The position numbers were made by a program, and so were the translations under genes. From CAVTHW01 sp963734625 (lineage in GTDB: Bacteria > Acidobacteriota > Terriglobia > Bryobacterales > Bryobacteraceae), in contig CAVTHW010000020.1 of NCBI GenBank assembly GCA_963734625.1, positions 383,750 to 447,749 on the forward strand: a stretch of 64,000 nucleotides of DNA, read 5' to 3'. The notes under the pieces are model-generated. The model was not told the DNA's origin and did no database searches. It saw nothing but the letters and a program-made list of their open reading frames with translations. Below, piece by piece: positions 36,633-44,958 of the stretch (positions within the stretch are counted from its first letter, which is position 1; each line of letters begins with the position of its first letter).

Positions 36633-36699
36633 ATTATAGCTGGTACGGATTGACAGGACAACACTTTTCTTGCATTTTTGTTCTGAATTCAGAACAAAA
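36633..36699. promoter_or_regulatory. Divergent promoters and 24-bp palindromic operator (O1) between regulator and ubiX
   Basis: Minus strand: TTGTCC (36656-36661), 17 bases, TATAAT (36633-36638) for the regulator gene. Plus strand: TTGACA (36650-36655), 17 bases, CATTTT (36673-36678) for ubiX. The bases 36676-36699 form a perfect 24-bp palindrome centred on TGTTCTGAATTCAGAACA, which overlaps the expected start site of the ubiX transcript. The palindrome matches the TGTTC-N8-GAACA site at 35263. Regulator binding would block ubiX and might tune the regulator's own promoter. Confidence 0.6.
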
Positions 36700-36722
36700 G
36701 GTCTAGAACGGAGGTACTGCCG

Positions 36723-37295
36723 GTGAGAATTGTTGTGGGGATGTGCGGGGCGAGCGGGGCAATCTACGGGGTCCGTCTGCTCGAAAAACTGCATTGTCGC
36801 CCGGAAGCCGAAGTCCATCTGGTCCTGACCTCGGCCGGCGAGAAGACCCTCTCAATGGAGACGGGTAAGTCCGCCAAGGACCTGGAAGGCCTCGTTCTGC
36901 GCACGCATTCTATTGAAAACATTGAGTCACCGCTCGCGAGCGGGTCATTCGTGACGGGCGGGATGGTGATTGCACCCTGTTCGATCCATACCATGTCGGC
37001 GATCGCCGGCGGGGTGACCGACAACTTGCTGACCAGGGCGGCCGACGTCACACTAAAGGAAAGGCGTAAGCTGATCCTGATGGTCCGGGAGAGCCCCCTG
37101 CACCTGGGACATCTGAGGAACATGACCCTGCTGGCCCAGATGGGAGCGATCATCGCCCCGCCCGTGCCGGCCTTTTACCTCCAGCCGCAAACCATTGCGG
37201 ACCTGGTGGACCACAGTGTAGACCGGGTGCTGGATCTGCTCGGTCTGCCGGAACCTGATGCGCGACGGTGGGAAGGCCCGCCCGAGGGGAGTTGA
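36723..37295 (+). CDS. ubiX: Flavin prenyltransferase UbiX
   Basis: 190 residues from GTG 36723 behind CGGAGG. It attaches a dimethylallyl unit to FMN, giving the prenylated flavin that UbiD decarboxylases need. The sequence GMCGASGAIYGVRLLE is the flavin-binding start; IAPCSIHTMSAIAGGVTDNL and VRESPLHLGHLRNMTLLAQMG are typical of the family. The UbiD-family gene is at 55.2 kb, so the pair is split. pheA begins 5 bases after its stop, so they form an operon. The promoter carries a perfect palindrome that may tie it to the XRE/S24 repressor. Confidence 0.92.
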   Translation: MRIVVGMCGASGAIYGVRLLEKLHCRPEAEVHLVLTSAGEKTLSMETGKSAKDLEGLVLRTHSIENIESPLASGSFVTGGMVIAPCSIHTMSAIAGGVTDNLLTRAADVTLKERRKLILMVRESPLHLGHLRNMTLLAQMGAIIAPPVPAFYLQPQTIADLVDHSVDRVLDLLGLPEPDARRWEGPPEGS

Positions 37296-37300
37296 ACAGT

Positions 37301-38152
37301 ATGGCTAAGAGACGCAGAGAAGTGGTTTCGTTTCAAGGAGAAAGAGGAGCGTTTAGCCAGGAGGGGGTCAAGCGGCTGATGGGGGACGAAGCCGAGGTCC
37401 TGCCCTGCCAGCGCTTCGAGGAGGCTTTCCAGAGCCTGCAGCAGGGAGCCGTTGACGCCGCCGTGATTCCGATGGAGAACACCCTGGCAGGCTCGGTCCA
37501 CGAGAATTACGATCATCTGCTGCACTTCGACTTTCAGATTGTCGGAGAGACCAGCGTACGGATCGTACACAATCTGATCGCCGCCCCCGGGGTCAGCTTC
37601 CGCCAGATCCGGCGAGTTTATTCGCACCCCGTCGCCATCAACCAGTGCCTGGACTTCTTTACTCAGAACCAGCAGGTCGAGCGGGTGCCGTTCTACGACA
37701 CGGCCGGCAGCGTGAAGATGATTATGGAAGAGGGGCTGAAGGACGCCGCGGGCATCGCCTCCGCTCTGGCCGCGGAGATCTACGGGGCCCGCATTCTTAA
37801 GAAGTCCATCGAGGACGACCGGCAGAACTTCACCCGTTTCGTCCTTCTGCGGCGCCGGGACTGGAAGGCCAAGCGCCCCATCGCCGCCCCCAAGGGCTGG
37901 AAGACATCTCTGGTCTTCACCATCCGCAACATTCCGGGATCATTGTTCCGGGCCATGAGCGTCTTCGCGCTGCGGGACATCAACCTGGCCAAGATCGAGT
38001 CCCGCCCGCTGCGGGGGAAGCCGTGGGAGTATCTGTTCTACCTGGACTTCCTGGAGCACGCCGATGAGGAGCGCTGCCAGAAAGCCCTCGGCCATCTCGG
38101 GGAGCTGGCGGATTTCATGCGCGTGCTGGGCTGCTATCCGCGCGGAGAGTGA
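37301..38152 (+). CDS. pheA: Prephenate dehydratase with ACT domain
   Basis: 283 residues from ATG 37301 behind GAGGGGAG. It converts prephenate to phenylpyruvate in phenylalanine synthesis. Dehydratase domain about 6-190 (VSFQGERGAFSQEGV, IPMENTLAGSVHENYDHLL, VYSHPVAINQCLDF, NFTRFVLLRRRDW) and a C-terminal ACT domain (SLVFTIRNIPGSLFRAMSV with ESRPLRGKPWEYLFYLDF), the site where phenylalanine binds and inhibits. No chorismate mutase domain. Its stop TGA abuts the stop of the convergent acyltransferase (TGATCA). Confidence 0.93.
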   Translation: MAKRRREVVSFQGERGAFSQEGVKRLMGDEAEVLPCQRFEEAFQSLQQGAVDAAVIPMENTLAGSVHENYDHLLHFDFQIVGETSVRIVHNLIAAPGVSFRQIRRVYSHPVAINQCLDFFTQNQQVERVPFYDTAGSVKMIMEEGLKDAAGIASALAAEIYGARILKKSIEDDRQNFTRFVLLRRRDWKAKRPIAAPKGWKTSLVFTIRNIPGSLFRAMSVFALRDINLAKIESRPLRGKPWEYLFYLDFLEHADEERCQKALGHLGELADFMRVLGCYPRGE

Positions 38153-39053
38153 TCAGTAGAGCGGGGGCTCGCCCGGGGGCCGCGTTTTCCACCGCCGGTG
38201 GATCCAGAGCCACTGGTCCGGATGCTCCCGGATCACATCCTCCAACTGCTTTTGCAGGCGCGCGGGTGTCTTCCACCGCATCGCCCGTGATCTCGACCGG
38301 CGGATAGTAGCGCACGACGTAGCGCCGCTCGGCGTCGGACCAAAGCGCGAAGGCCGGAATCACGCTGGCGCCGCTGTGCGCGGCGATGCGGGCAATACCA
38401 GGATTCACGCAGGCCGGGATGCCGAAGAAGTCAGTGAAGACGCCCTCGTCGGCGCTGGTATTCTGGTCGATCAGGATTCCGACGGCCTCGTTGGCGGCCA
38501 GCGCCTTGAGGATGCCGCGGGCGAAAGTCGCTTCTTCTCGATGACGCGGTTGCCGTGAGAGCGCGCGGAGACGGGCCACCAGTTCATCCAGGCGGGGATT
38601 ATCGAGCGGGCGCACCACGACGTGCATTGGCGCCGAAAGAATGCCGTGCGCCAAGGCGCCCATCTCCCAGTTGCCCAGGTGGGCGGTCGAGAGAATGACG
38701 CCCTTGCCGCGCCGCCGGCCGGCCTCAAAGTTCTCGATTCCTTCGAGGCGGATCCAGGAGTCCATTTCGTTTCGAATCCGCGGGATCCGCGCGAATGAGA
38801 TCAACAGGCGCGCAATCGACCGGAACACGCCGTCGGCGATGCGGCGCCGCTGGGCCAGAGTCGTTTCCGGCAGGGCCATTTCGAGGTTTCGCATGGCCGT
38901 CCGGCGCAGGCGCGGCGCGCCGAGATCCAGGAGCCGGGCGTAGAATCGCGCCAGCCGCTCGGCCAGAGGCCGGGGGGAGTGTTCGAGCGTCTTGAGAACC
39001 AGCGCGGCTCCCCAGTACTCCAGCGCGTCGCGGGCGGGCGAATGTCGTCGCAA
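38153..39053 (-). CDS. LpxL/HtrB-type lysophospholipid acyltransferase (one frameshift)
   Basis: About 300 residues. The motif HLGNWEMGALAHG gives the catalytic His and acidic residue (Hx4E) of lipid A late acyltransferases; EVATFARG-like and GILIDQNTSADEGVFTDFFG match further blocks. It should add an acyl chain to lipid A or a similar glycolipid on the inner membrane. The frame is lost near 38262 after VEDTR; the correct end, QLEDVIREHPDQWLWIHRRW then PPGEPPLY, is in the next frame and stops at 38153. Start is probably TTG 39053, 4 bases after the mnmA stop, so both are co-transcribed. Confidence 0.85.
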
Positions 39054-39057
39054 GGGA

Positions 39058-40166
39058 CTATTCTATCCAGCCGCCGCCGACAACGAGGTCCCCGTCGTAC
39101 ATCACCGCCGCCTGGCCGGGGGTAATGGCGCGCTGCGGCCGGTCGAAACGCACCTCGACGCGGTCCGGCCGGGTGGAGGGATATACGGTCGCCTGCGCCG
39201 CCTCGTGCTTGTTCCGGATCTTGACCTGGGCGCGCACGGGATCGGCGAGCGCCTCCCAGGCGATCCAGTTCACGCCGGCGGCCACGAGCGTCGATCGCAT
39301 CAACTCCTCCTGGCCTCCCACGATGACGCGGCCGGTCGATGGCTCGGTTGCGATCACGTACAACGGCTCGCCGACGGCGATGCCCAGACCCTTGTCTCTG
39401 ACCGACGGTGAAACGGTGAACGCCCGCGTGCTCGCCCAGAACTTGTCCCTCGGTGGTCACGATCTCTCCCTGGATCCCGCGGCTGGGCGAGTCCCTGCTC
39501 CCGGAAGTAGGCGTCGATGAAGGCGCCGTAGTCGCCGTTGGGGACGAAGCAGATCTCCTGGCTTTCGCTCTTGCCGGCTACGGGGATTCCCATCTCCGCC
39601 GCCATGGCGCGCACCTGGGTCTTTGTGAATTCGCCCAGCGGGAAAAGCGTCCGCGCGAGCTGCGCTTGGGTCAGGCCGAACAGGAAGTAGGTCTGGTCCT
39701 TGCCGGAGTCCACGCCGCGATGCAGTTGGTAGCGCCCGCTGCCGGCGTCATAGGAGACACGGGCGTAATGCCCGGTCGCGATCCGCTCCGCGCCGAAGCC
39801 GGCCGCCAGCGCGAGAAATTGGTCGAACTTGATGCAGGTGTTGCAGAGCGTGCAAGGGATCGGCGTGCGGCCCGCCAGATACTCTTCGATGAACGGCTGG
39901 ACCACCTGCCTCTCGAAGTGCTTCTCGAAGTTCACCAGGTGGTAGGGAATGCCGATGGACTCGGCAACTTGCCGGGCGTCGTAAACATCGTCCAGCATGC
40001 AGCAGCGCCGGGAGGAGTCCCCGGTATTGAGTTCCGGCAGCCGCTTCTGGTTCCAGAACTGCATGGTCACCCCGACGACGGCGTGGCCCTGGCGGCGCAG
40101 CAGTCCCGCGGCCGTGGAACTGTCCACGCCGCCGCTCATCGCCACCGCTATGATCGTTTCAGACAT
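39058..40166 (-). CDS. mnmA: tRNA-specific 2-thiouridylase MnmA (two frameshifts)
   Basis: Thiolates U34 of tRNAs for Lys, Glu and Gln. ATG 40166 begins with AVAMSGGVDSSTAAGLL, the PP-loop for ATP; the catalytic cysteine is in PCTLCNTCIKF, and KSESQEICFVPNGDY follows. The frame changes near 39478 (FREQGL.. to GIQGEIVTTEGQVL.. HRFTVGQRQG) and near 39375 (to YVIATEPSTGRVIVGGQEEL), and the protein ends normally at 39058. Two breaks in an essential-type gene, each flanked by perfect conservation and GC-rich tracts (CCGCGG, GGATCC), argue for sequencing indels. Confidence 0.88.
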
Positions 40167-40221
40167 GCAACACGCAGACTGGAAGCGCCGCCCCGAAATG
40201 TTGTATTCATTGTAGCAACGC

Positions 40222-41070
40222 ATGTCCGGACCAATTATCACGCTGACCACGGATTTCGGCTTGTCGGACCACTTCGCAGGCACGCTGAAAGGCGTGATTC
40301 TGGGCATCGAGCCGCGCGCCCGGCTGGTCGATCTGAGCCACGCGATCGCGCCCTACGCGATCGCGGAGGCCGCTTTCGTAATCTCCCAGGCCTACCGGTT
40401 CTTTCCGGCAAAGACGGTGCATTTGATTGTCGTCGACCCGGGCGTGGGCACCGCGCGCAGGCCGATTCTCGCCGAAGCCGCCGGGCAGTACTTCGTGGCA
40501 CCGGATAACGGCGTCCTCTCCCTGATCTACGCTGCGGAGAAACACAAGGTACGCGCGATCACGGCCGAGCGGTTCTTCCTGCGGCCGGTGAGCCGGACCT
40601 TCCAGGGGCGGGACGTGTTCGCGCCGGTGGCGGCGCATCTGGCCGGGGGGATTCCCGCGTCCCGTTTCGGCAAGCTGATTACGGACTATGAGAGGGGCGA
40701 ATTCGCCGAGCCAGTTCCCGCGGGCAAGGGCGCCTGGATCGGCCGGATTCTGAAGGTCGACCGGTTCGGCAACCTGATCACGAACTTCCCGGCCACGATG
40801 CTCCAGCGGTTCGAGATACGCCTGGGGCGCCGCAAGATTCGCCGCGGCGTGAACAGCTATGCCGAAGGCCGTCCGGGCGAACTATTTGTGATCGCCGGCA
40901 GTTCCGGCTACCTCGAAATCGCCATGAACCAGGGCTCGGCGGCGAAGGCGACGGGTTGCGCCGCGGGTGCGGAAGTCGTCCTTACTCCGGGGAAAGCGCG
41001 GTCATCCAACCTCAGCGAGCCGGCGCGGTATAGATCACTCTCTTGTGCTGGGGGAACAGAAATGCGATGA
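40222..41070 (+). CDS. SAM hydroxide adenosyltransferase (SAM hydrolase, DUF62)
   Basis: 282 residues. ITLTTDFGLSDHFAGTLKGV and VDLSHAIAPYAI start the domain; DPGVGTARRPI, GRDVFAPVAAHLA and KVDRFGNLITNF supply the conserved Asp, Arg-Asp-His set of S-adenosyl-L-methionine hydrolases, relatives of the fluorinase that use water as nucleophile to give adenosine and methionine. The end beyond about residue 255 (after VLTPGK) is atypical and overlaps the convergent gene by 59 bases, so the true stop may be earlier if an indel is present. Divergent from mnmA. Confidence 0.87.
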   Translation: MSGPIITLTTDFGLSDHFAGTLKGVILGIEPRARLVDLSHAIAPYAIAEAAFVISQAYRFFPAKTVHLIVVDPGVGTARRPILAEAAGQYFVAPDNGVLSLIYAAEKHKVRAITAERFFLRPVSRTFQGRDVFAPVAAHLAGGIPASRFGKLITDYERGEFAEPVPAGKGAWIGRILKVDRFGNLITNFPATMLQRFEIRLGRRKIRRGVNSYAEGRPGELFVIAGSSGYLEIAMNQGSAAKATGCAAGAEVVLTPGKARSSNLSEPARYRSLSCAGGTEMR

Positions 41071-41503
41071 GAGCCCCGATTGCCCCGACAAGAGCGAAGA
41101 CGACGGGCTTATCTGAACCTTTCCCGCATACCGACCCAGGCGAGTGACCAGCACAGTCTATAGCCATCGTCGTCACGCCGACGACGCCACCCACCATGAA
41201 ACCAATCAGAGCCTTGCGCCCGCGCGACATGCCGGTGACTGCGCTGACCTGAGCAATGTCAGATTTCGCAAGCGCAGTGATTTCGTTCTTTCCCTGCCGC
41301 ACTCGAAGCCCGTCCACGGTCCAGCCTTCCGCTCTCCCGTTTACGGTCTCCCCCGAATGGAGCTTGACGCTCACTTTCTTGCCGTCCCCAATCAGCTTGA
41401 CCTGTTCCCACTGATCCACCTGACCGAAGCAGGTCTGCCAGCAAAGCAGTTGTACAAGAAGAAGTACAATCGCGGTCTTTAGAGCCTGTATTGTCTGTTT
41501 CAT
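41012..41503 (-). CDS. Exported/membrane hypothetical protein
   Basis: 163 residues from ATG 41503. A signal peptide or first membrane helix (ALKTAIVLLLVQLLCWQTCFG) is followed by a small beta domain (QVKLIGDGKKVSVKLHSGET, VDGLRVRQGKNEITALAKSD) and two membrane helices (ALIGFMVGGVVGVTTMA, VVFALVGAIGALIAFLF). The beta part resembles Sm/YgdR-like small barrels, but I do not assign it. A leftward partner of the outer-membrane protein gene 32 bases upstream. Confidence 0.65.
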   Translation of the reverse strand: MKQTIQALKTAIVLLLVQLLCWQTCFGQVDQWEQVKLIGDGKKVSVKLHSGETVNGRAEGWTVDGLRVRQGKNEITALAKSDIAQVSAVTGMSRGRKALIGFMVGGVVGVTTMAIDCAGHSPGSVCGKGSDKPVVFALVGAIGALIAFLFPQHKRVIYTAPAR

Positions 41504-41535
41504 AGCTACATCCGAATCAACGCCAGCTACCGCAA

Positions 41536-42171
41536 TTAGAAGTGCGCCCCCACCCCAATCTGGAGCCTGATCCAAGCCCAGTTCCCCCCAGATCCCGGAG
41601 TCGTATTCACCAGGAGTAACTCCGGCCGGATCGACAGGTGCCGAAACAGCGCTATCTTCAGGCCCGCGCCAAGAGTGACGCCAACCTGGCTGCCACTGGC
41701 GATGCTGTCGGTAATCCGCGGGATCCACTCGCCGGTGACCGGGTCGACATCGAAGACGCAAGCCGTACATCGACGGTGGTAATCCGCTTTCACGTGGCCG
41801 AGTCCGCCGAATAAATATGGTTGGGTCTTGGCCCCGCTGCGGAAGTGGTACAGAACGTTCGCCATGACCAGCCGGGAATCCAGATTCACAAATGGGTATG
41901 CACTGGTCGCCTTGCTCGTCTTCAACCGGGCCATCTGAACTTCAAACCCTAGCCGGTGGAGCTTTCCCGGGAAGGGGCGGACACCGAAACCGCCACCGTA
42001 ATCCAGGCCGCTGCCCCAAACGTGGTTGCCGTTGTAGAACCTCCCGTGAGCGATGTTGCCGAAGACCTCCGCCGTGTACTTCCATTCCGGTGCAGACGGC
42101 TCTTGGGCTTTCGAAGGGTGAACCAACCAAGGCGCCGCCAGAATGATGCTAACGACAATCCGCAAGTTCAT
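41536..42171 (-). CDS. Outer-membrane beta-barrel protein (OmpW/opacity-like)
   Basis: 211 residues from ATG 42171, 7 bases after GGAGG. Signal peptide RIVVSIILAAPWLVHPSKAQ; the rest is alternating beta sequence ending in an aromatic residue (LQIGVGAHF), the usual C-terminus of outer-membrane barrels. The block EVFGNIAHGRFYNGNHVWG and GGFGVRPFPGKLHRLGFEVQ suggests an 8-stranded barrel. The gap before it (42172-42405) shows no gene. Confidence 0.75.
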   Translation of the reverse strand: MNLRIVVSIILAAPWLVHPSKAQEPSAPEWKYTAEVFGNIAHGRFYNGNHVWGSGLDYGGGFGVRPFPGKLHRLGFEVQMARLKTSKATSAYPFVNLDSRLVMANVLYHFRSGAKTQPYLFGGLGHVKADYHRRCTACVFDVDPVTGEWIPRITDSIASGSQVGVTLGAGLKIALFRHLSIRPELLLVNTTPGSGGNWAWIRLQIGVGAHF

Positions 42172-42405
42172 AGAAATCCTCCTGCTGAAGTTGCCATCTT
42201 GGGCTTCGCTTCCAGAGACGCTATAGGCAACTACCAGTCCACAGCCGGGTCCATTGTACGCTCGTTTGTAATCAATGAATTAGGGGAAATCCCTGTTTGA
42301 AGCAAGACTGGTGAACCGCCAGATTCCGCTGACACTGTCAGGAAGACAACGCGTCGCGATCACAACCAAGACAATTCAGTTCGCTGTGCCTTTGTGGTGA
42401 ACTCT

Positions 42406-42603
42406 TCAGCGAATTGGCTGGATCGCCAGTTGCCGGCATATCTTCTGCGCCAGTCGGTTGTCGATTTCGGCATGACGCGGGACGGGCGCTTTCGTTCCAG
42501 CGGATGGATTTCCGTAAATGGAGTGTCGGGAACCCTCGCGCTCCAGTTGACACCCGTGGCTCCGCAAATGATCATTCAGTTCATGGCGTTTCACGGCCGC
42601 CAA
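42406..42603 (-). CDS. hicA: HicA-family mRNA interferase toxin
   Basis: 65 residues. KRHELNDHLRSHGCQLEREGSRHSIY-type sequence carries the conserved glycine and catalytic His (GSRHSIY), followed by VPRHAEIDNRLAQKICRQL: the complete HicA dsRBD-like fold. It cleaves mRNA when free of its antitoxin. It overlaps the HicB-like gene by 13 bases. Its stop region runs into a repeat (GTGCCTTTGTGGTGAACTCTTC, 42386-42407) of a kind seen again at 42898-42929 and 43008-43030 on the other side of the pair. Confidence 0.85.
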   Translation of the reverse strand: MAAVKRHELNDHLRSHGCQLEREGSRHSIYGNPSAGTKAPVPRHAEIDNRLAQKICRQLAIQPIR

Positions 42604-42860
42604 GCACCCACTTCCACCGAGAGGGGTACCAGTTCCACCAAATCGGCCTCAGGCGCGGAAGCGTCAGGATTCGGGCGTGGCAAAGGCTTCCCTTCCTCCA
42701 GGAGCATCTGCGCCAGGTCTTCCAGGGCGCTCGATACCATCAGCCGGGCGTCGGCCAGATCGAAGCCCTGGCTGACCGCTCCCGGGAAATCCAGGGCTTC
42801 GGCGACAACCATCCTGTCCGCAGCCCGCGGAAGGTAGAAAGCAACATGGTAGCGCAGCAT
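42591..42860 (-). CDS. hicB: HicB-family antitoxin
   Basis: 89 residues from ATG 42860. FYLPRAADRMVVAEALDFPG and SQGFDLADARLMVSSALEDL are the partial RNase H-like fold of HicB. The usual C-terminal DNA-binding helix-turn-helix is not obvious (the end, ELVPLSVEVGAWRP, is short), so it may bind the toxin without strong operator contact. Antitoxin first, then toxin, 13-base overlap: a standard two-gene addiction module, flanked by short dispersed repeats that suggest horizontal spread. Confidence 0.83.
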   Translation of the reverse strand: MLRYHVAFYLPRAADRMVVAEALDFPGAVSQGFDLADARLMVSSALEDLAQMLLEEGKPLPRPNPDASAPEADLVELVPLSVEVGAWRP

Positions 42861-43026
42861 ACCCCAAGCTTAGCCCATAACCGGCGCTTGAGGGCTCGGA
42901 TCTTCTCCGTGCCCTCTGTGTTTATCCAGTAACACGCGATTGACCGTGTTACCGCTCGTAATGCAGCAGGGCCGCTGCGCCAGAGGCGCCCAGCCGCCCT
43001 GCCAAGGGCTTTGTGGTGAATCTTCT

Positions 43027-44640
43027 TTACAGCAGTTCCAGCGTCAGCCGCTCGAAGTTCGACGGCGATACTAGTTGATAGCGGGCCGTCAGTCGCGTGA
43101 AGCGCCGCAATTCCTCTTCAAGCGTTTCGGAGGGGGGCTGCGGAGTAGCCAGCGTCATCTGGCCCGCGCCGACCCCGACCGGGAGAATATTCCACCGGCG
43201 CACGACGTGCAGGGGCAGCGAGCGCGCCGTCTCGCGGCGCACAGTCTGTGGAGCAAGGTCCACCGGCGTTAGAATCTGCGGCCGGGTCACGACCGGATAG
43301 GTGTGTTCGGTTTTCAACCAAGCCTGCGGCTGCCGCAACAGGCGAGCCCGCGCGTAGTTGAAGACAGCAATGATGGTGGCAGAAGCGTTCATCCAGTTTG
43401 CCCAAATAGCGCGAAGCGGCACGCCCGTGGCAAAAGCCCATCCGTAGATTCGGGCGGAACACGCCGCCCGTACCAGGAGCCTGTGGGCCTGCATCACCAG
43501 GGTTGCCGGAAACAGCCAGACCACGGCTTGCCCGAGGACCGCCTGCTGGAGTCCCCAAGGGCTCGCGGTCCAGCGGCTCGATAGCCACGTCACCAGGCCG
43601 TACAGCCCGATGAGGTTCGCCAGGAGGCTGAGCGGGTTGCCGATAAGGCCCTTTCGATCCCGCCAGAACCAATACACGGAGGCCGGCCCCCCGCTCCAGC
43701 CGTACCGCTCCCAGCCTTGCAAGGCGATCCCGGTCACCCAGCGCGTGCGTTGTTTCACGGCCTGCCGGAGGCGCTGCGGGAAGTACTCACGCGTCGCCAC
43801 CGGCCGCCCGTCGAGGTACCGGATGGGAATGAATGTCTGCCGGAAACCCAGGCGATGGAGCCGGATGCCGCACTCGTAGTCTTCGGTCAGGCAACCGGGA
43901 TCAAAGACCCGGTTGGAGTTGGCTTCGGCCAGTTTCTCAAGCGCCCGCCTGGTATAGCCGGTGCCCACCCCGTTGGAAGGCACGAAACCGCCCAGGGCCT
44001 CGCGCGCCGGAACGTCCTTGGTCTGGAACTCGGCGAATTCGTCGCAATATACGCCGTGAGTGAGCAGGCGTCCCGGAGTGGCCAGGGGCAGCACCGGGAT
44101 TTGCACCATGTCGTAGTCTTCCGTGTAGTGGTCAATCCACCGCAAAGACTCGGGGTGAACGACGTCCTCGGCGTCGTGGAGCACCACCACTTCGAACCGC
44201 ACCCCGCAGGCGGCCTCATGAGCCAGCATGCCCTGATAGATCCAGTTCAAGCAGTCGGCCTTGGAGGTGGGCCCGTCGTGGGGCACGATCGCCAGGCAAA
44301 CGTTGGGGAGCCGGCCTTCGGCCCGCCGGACCTCCTCCAGCGTCTGGCGGTCGTTGGGGTAGCATCCGACGAAAAAGAAGTAGTTCGAGTGCCGGATCGT
44401 GTCCAGATTGTGCTGGAGCATCTTGGCGATGACGGCGTGCTCCTGCCAGAGCGGCACGAACACCGCAATGCGCTTCTCGCCGCTCGCCGGCGGCCGCGGC
44501 TCGGGAACCCGCGGCCGCCGGCGCAGCCAGGTCCAAACCATGACCACATCCAGCACCAGGTCGTCGAGCCCGCTGAGCAGGGAAACCACCGCCAGCGGCA
44601 CGAGAAACGCCGCCACCAGTGCATCCGCGGAACTCATCAT
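43027..44640 (-). CDS. NfrB-like processive glycosyltransferase (GT2), membrane protein
   Basis: About 537 residues. An N-terminal membrane helix (ADALVAAFLVPLAVVSLL) leads to the GT2 domain: RIAVFVPLWQEHAVIAKML, LHDAEDVVHPESLRW (metal-binding Asp), TEDYECGIRLHRLG, and KQRTRWVTGIALQGW (QxxRW). Several helices follow (PLSLLANLIGLYGLVTWL, LGQAVVWLFPATLVMQA). The C-terminal segment (ETLEEELRRFTRLTARYQLV) resembles the GspE-N/MshEN-like domain that binds c-di-GMP in NfrB relatives, only tentatively. The open frame runs further upstream, but that part is RAYT-derived repeat; ATG 44640/44637 is chosen as the first start after it. Confidence 0.82.
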   Translation of the reverse strand: MMSSADALVAAFLVPLAVVSLLSGLDDLVLDVVMVWTWLRRRPRVPEPRPPASGEKRIAVFVPLWQEHAVIAKMLQHNLDTIRHSNYFFFVGCYPNDRQTLEEVRRAEGRLPNVCLAIVPHDGPTSKADCLNWIYQGMLAHEAACGVRFEVVVLHDAEDVVHPESLRWIDHYTEDYDMVQIPVLPLATPGRLLTHGVYCDEFAEFQTKDVPAREALGGFVPSNGVGTGYTRRALEKLAEANSNRVFDPGCLTEDYECGIRLHRLGFRQTFIPIRYLDGRPVATREYFPQRLRQAVKQRTRWVTGIALQGWERYGWSGGPASVYWFWRDRKGLIGNPLSLLANLIGLYGLVTWLSSRWTASPWGLQQAVLGQAVVWLFPATLVMQAHRLLVRAACSARIYGWAFATGVPLRAIWANWMNASATIIAVFNYARARLLRQPQAWLKTEHTYPVVTRPQILTPVDLAPQTVRRETARSLPLHVVRRWNILPVGVGAGQMTLATPQPPSETLEEELRRFTRLTARYQLVSPSNFERLTLELL

Positions 44641-44752
44641 GAAAACTAAGTGCCCGCCAGCCCGGAAAAATCGCGATCGAATCTTCGCGGACCGCGGTGA
44701 TTCGCCGGCGGTGGAGCAGGTCGCCAGACCTGCCATGTCGGCGGTCCCGCCA

Positions 44753-44915
44753 GGGATGGGGTTCCGTTGTGGAGTGGACCGCCAGGTCCGCCACGGCGGC
44801 AGTCCTGCCGGCGGATGCTGATCTAAGGGGCCGCGCTCTGCCGGCAGAGGGCGACGGCGGCGGTAGAACACATAGAAACAGTGCGCGGGTCTGGAAGAAT
44901 CTCTCCTTCCGCCGG
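44753..44915 (-). mobile_element. Internally deleted RAYT-derived element (copy A)
   Basis: The stretch 44753-44837 repeats, in reverse, the right end of the element at 54.8-55.2 kb (GGTTCCGTTGTGGAGTGGAC and CCTGCCGGCGGATGCTGATC), while 44847-44915 repeats, in reverse, the left part of the copy at 62.3 kb (AGAACACATAGAAACAGTGC, GGAAGAATCTCTCCTTC). The middle, where the transposase body would be, is missing. An extra half-end (GTGGAGCAGGTCGCCAGACC) lies at 44711. It fills the gap before the metallophosphoesterase gene. Confidence 0.75.
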
Positions 44916-44958
44916 CGGGTTTGGTTGCGGCTATGCCGCGCTGTGAGAGAATGTGCCC

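Noticed and set aside
36676..36699. A classical SOS/LexA box
   Set aside because: The nearby S24-like protein has an XRE domain, seems to lack the catalytic lysine, and no DNA-repair genes are in the unit.
1140..40166. Programmed frameshifting as an explanation of the frame breaks
   Set aside because: No slippery heptamer with a following structure is seen, breaks occur in many unrelated genes, and GH78 would need seven of them.
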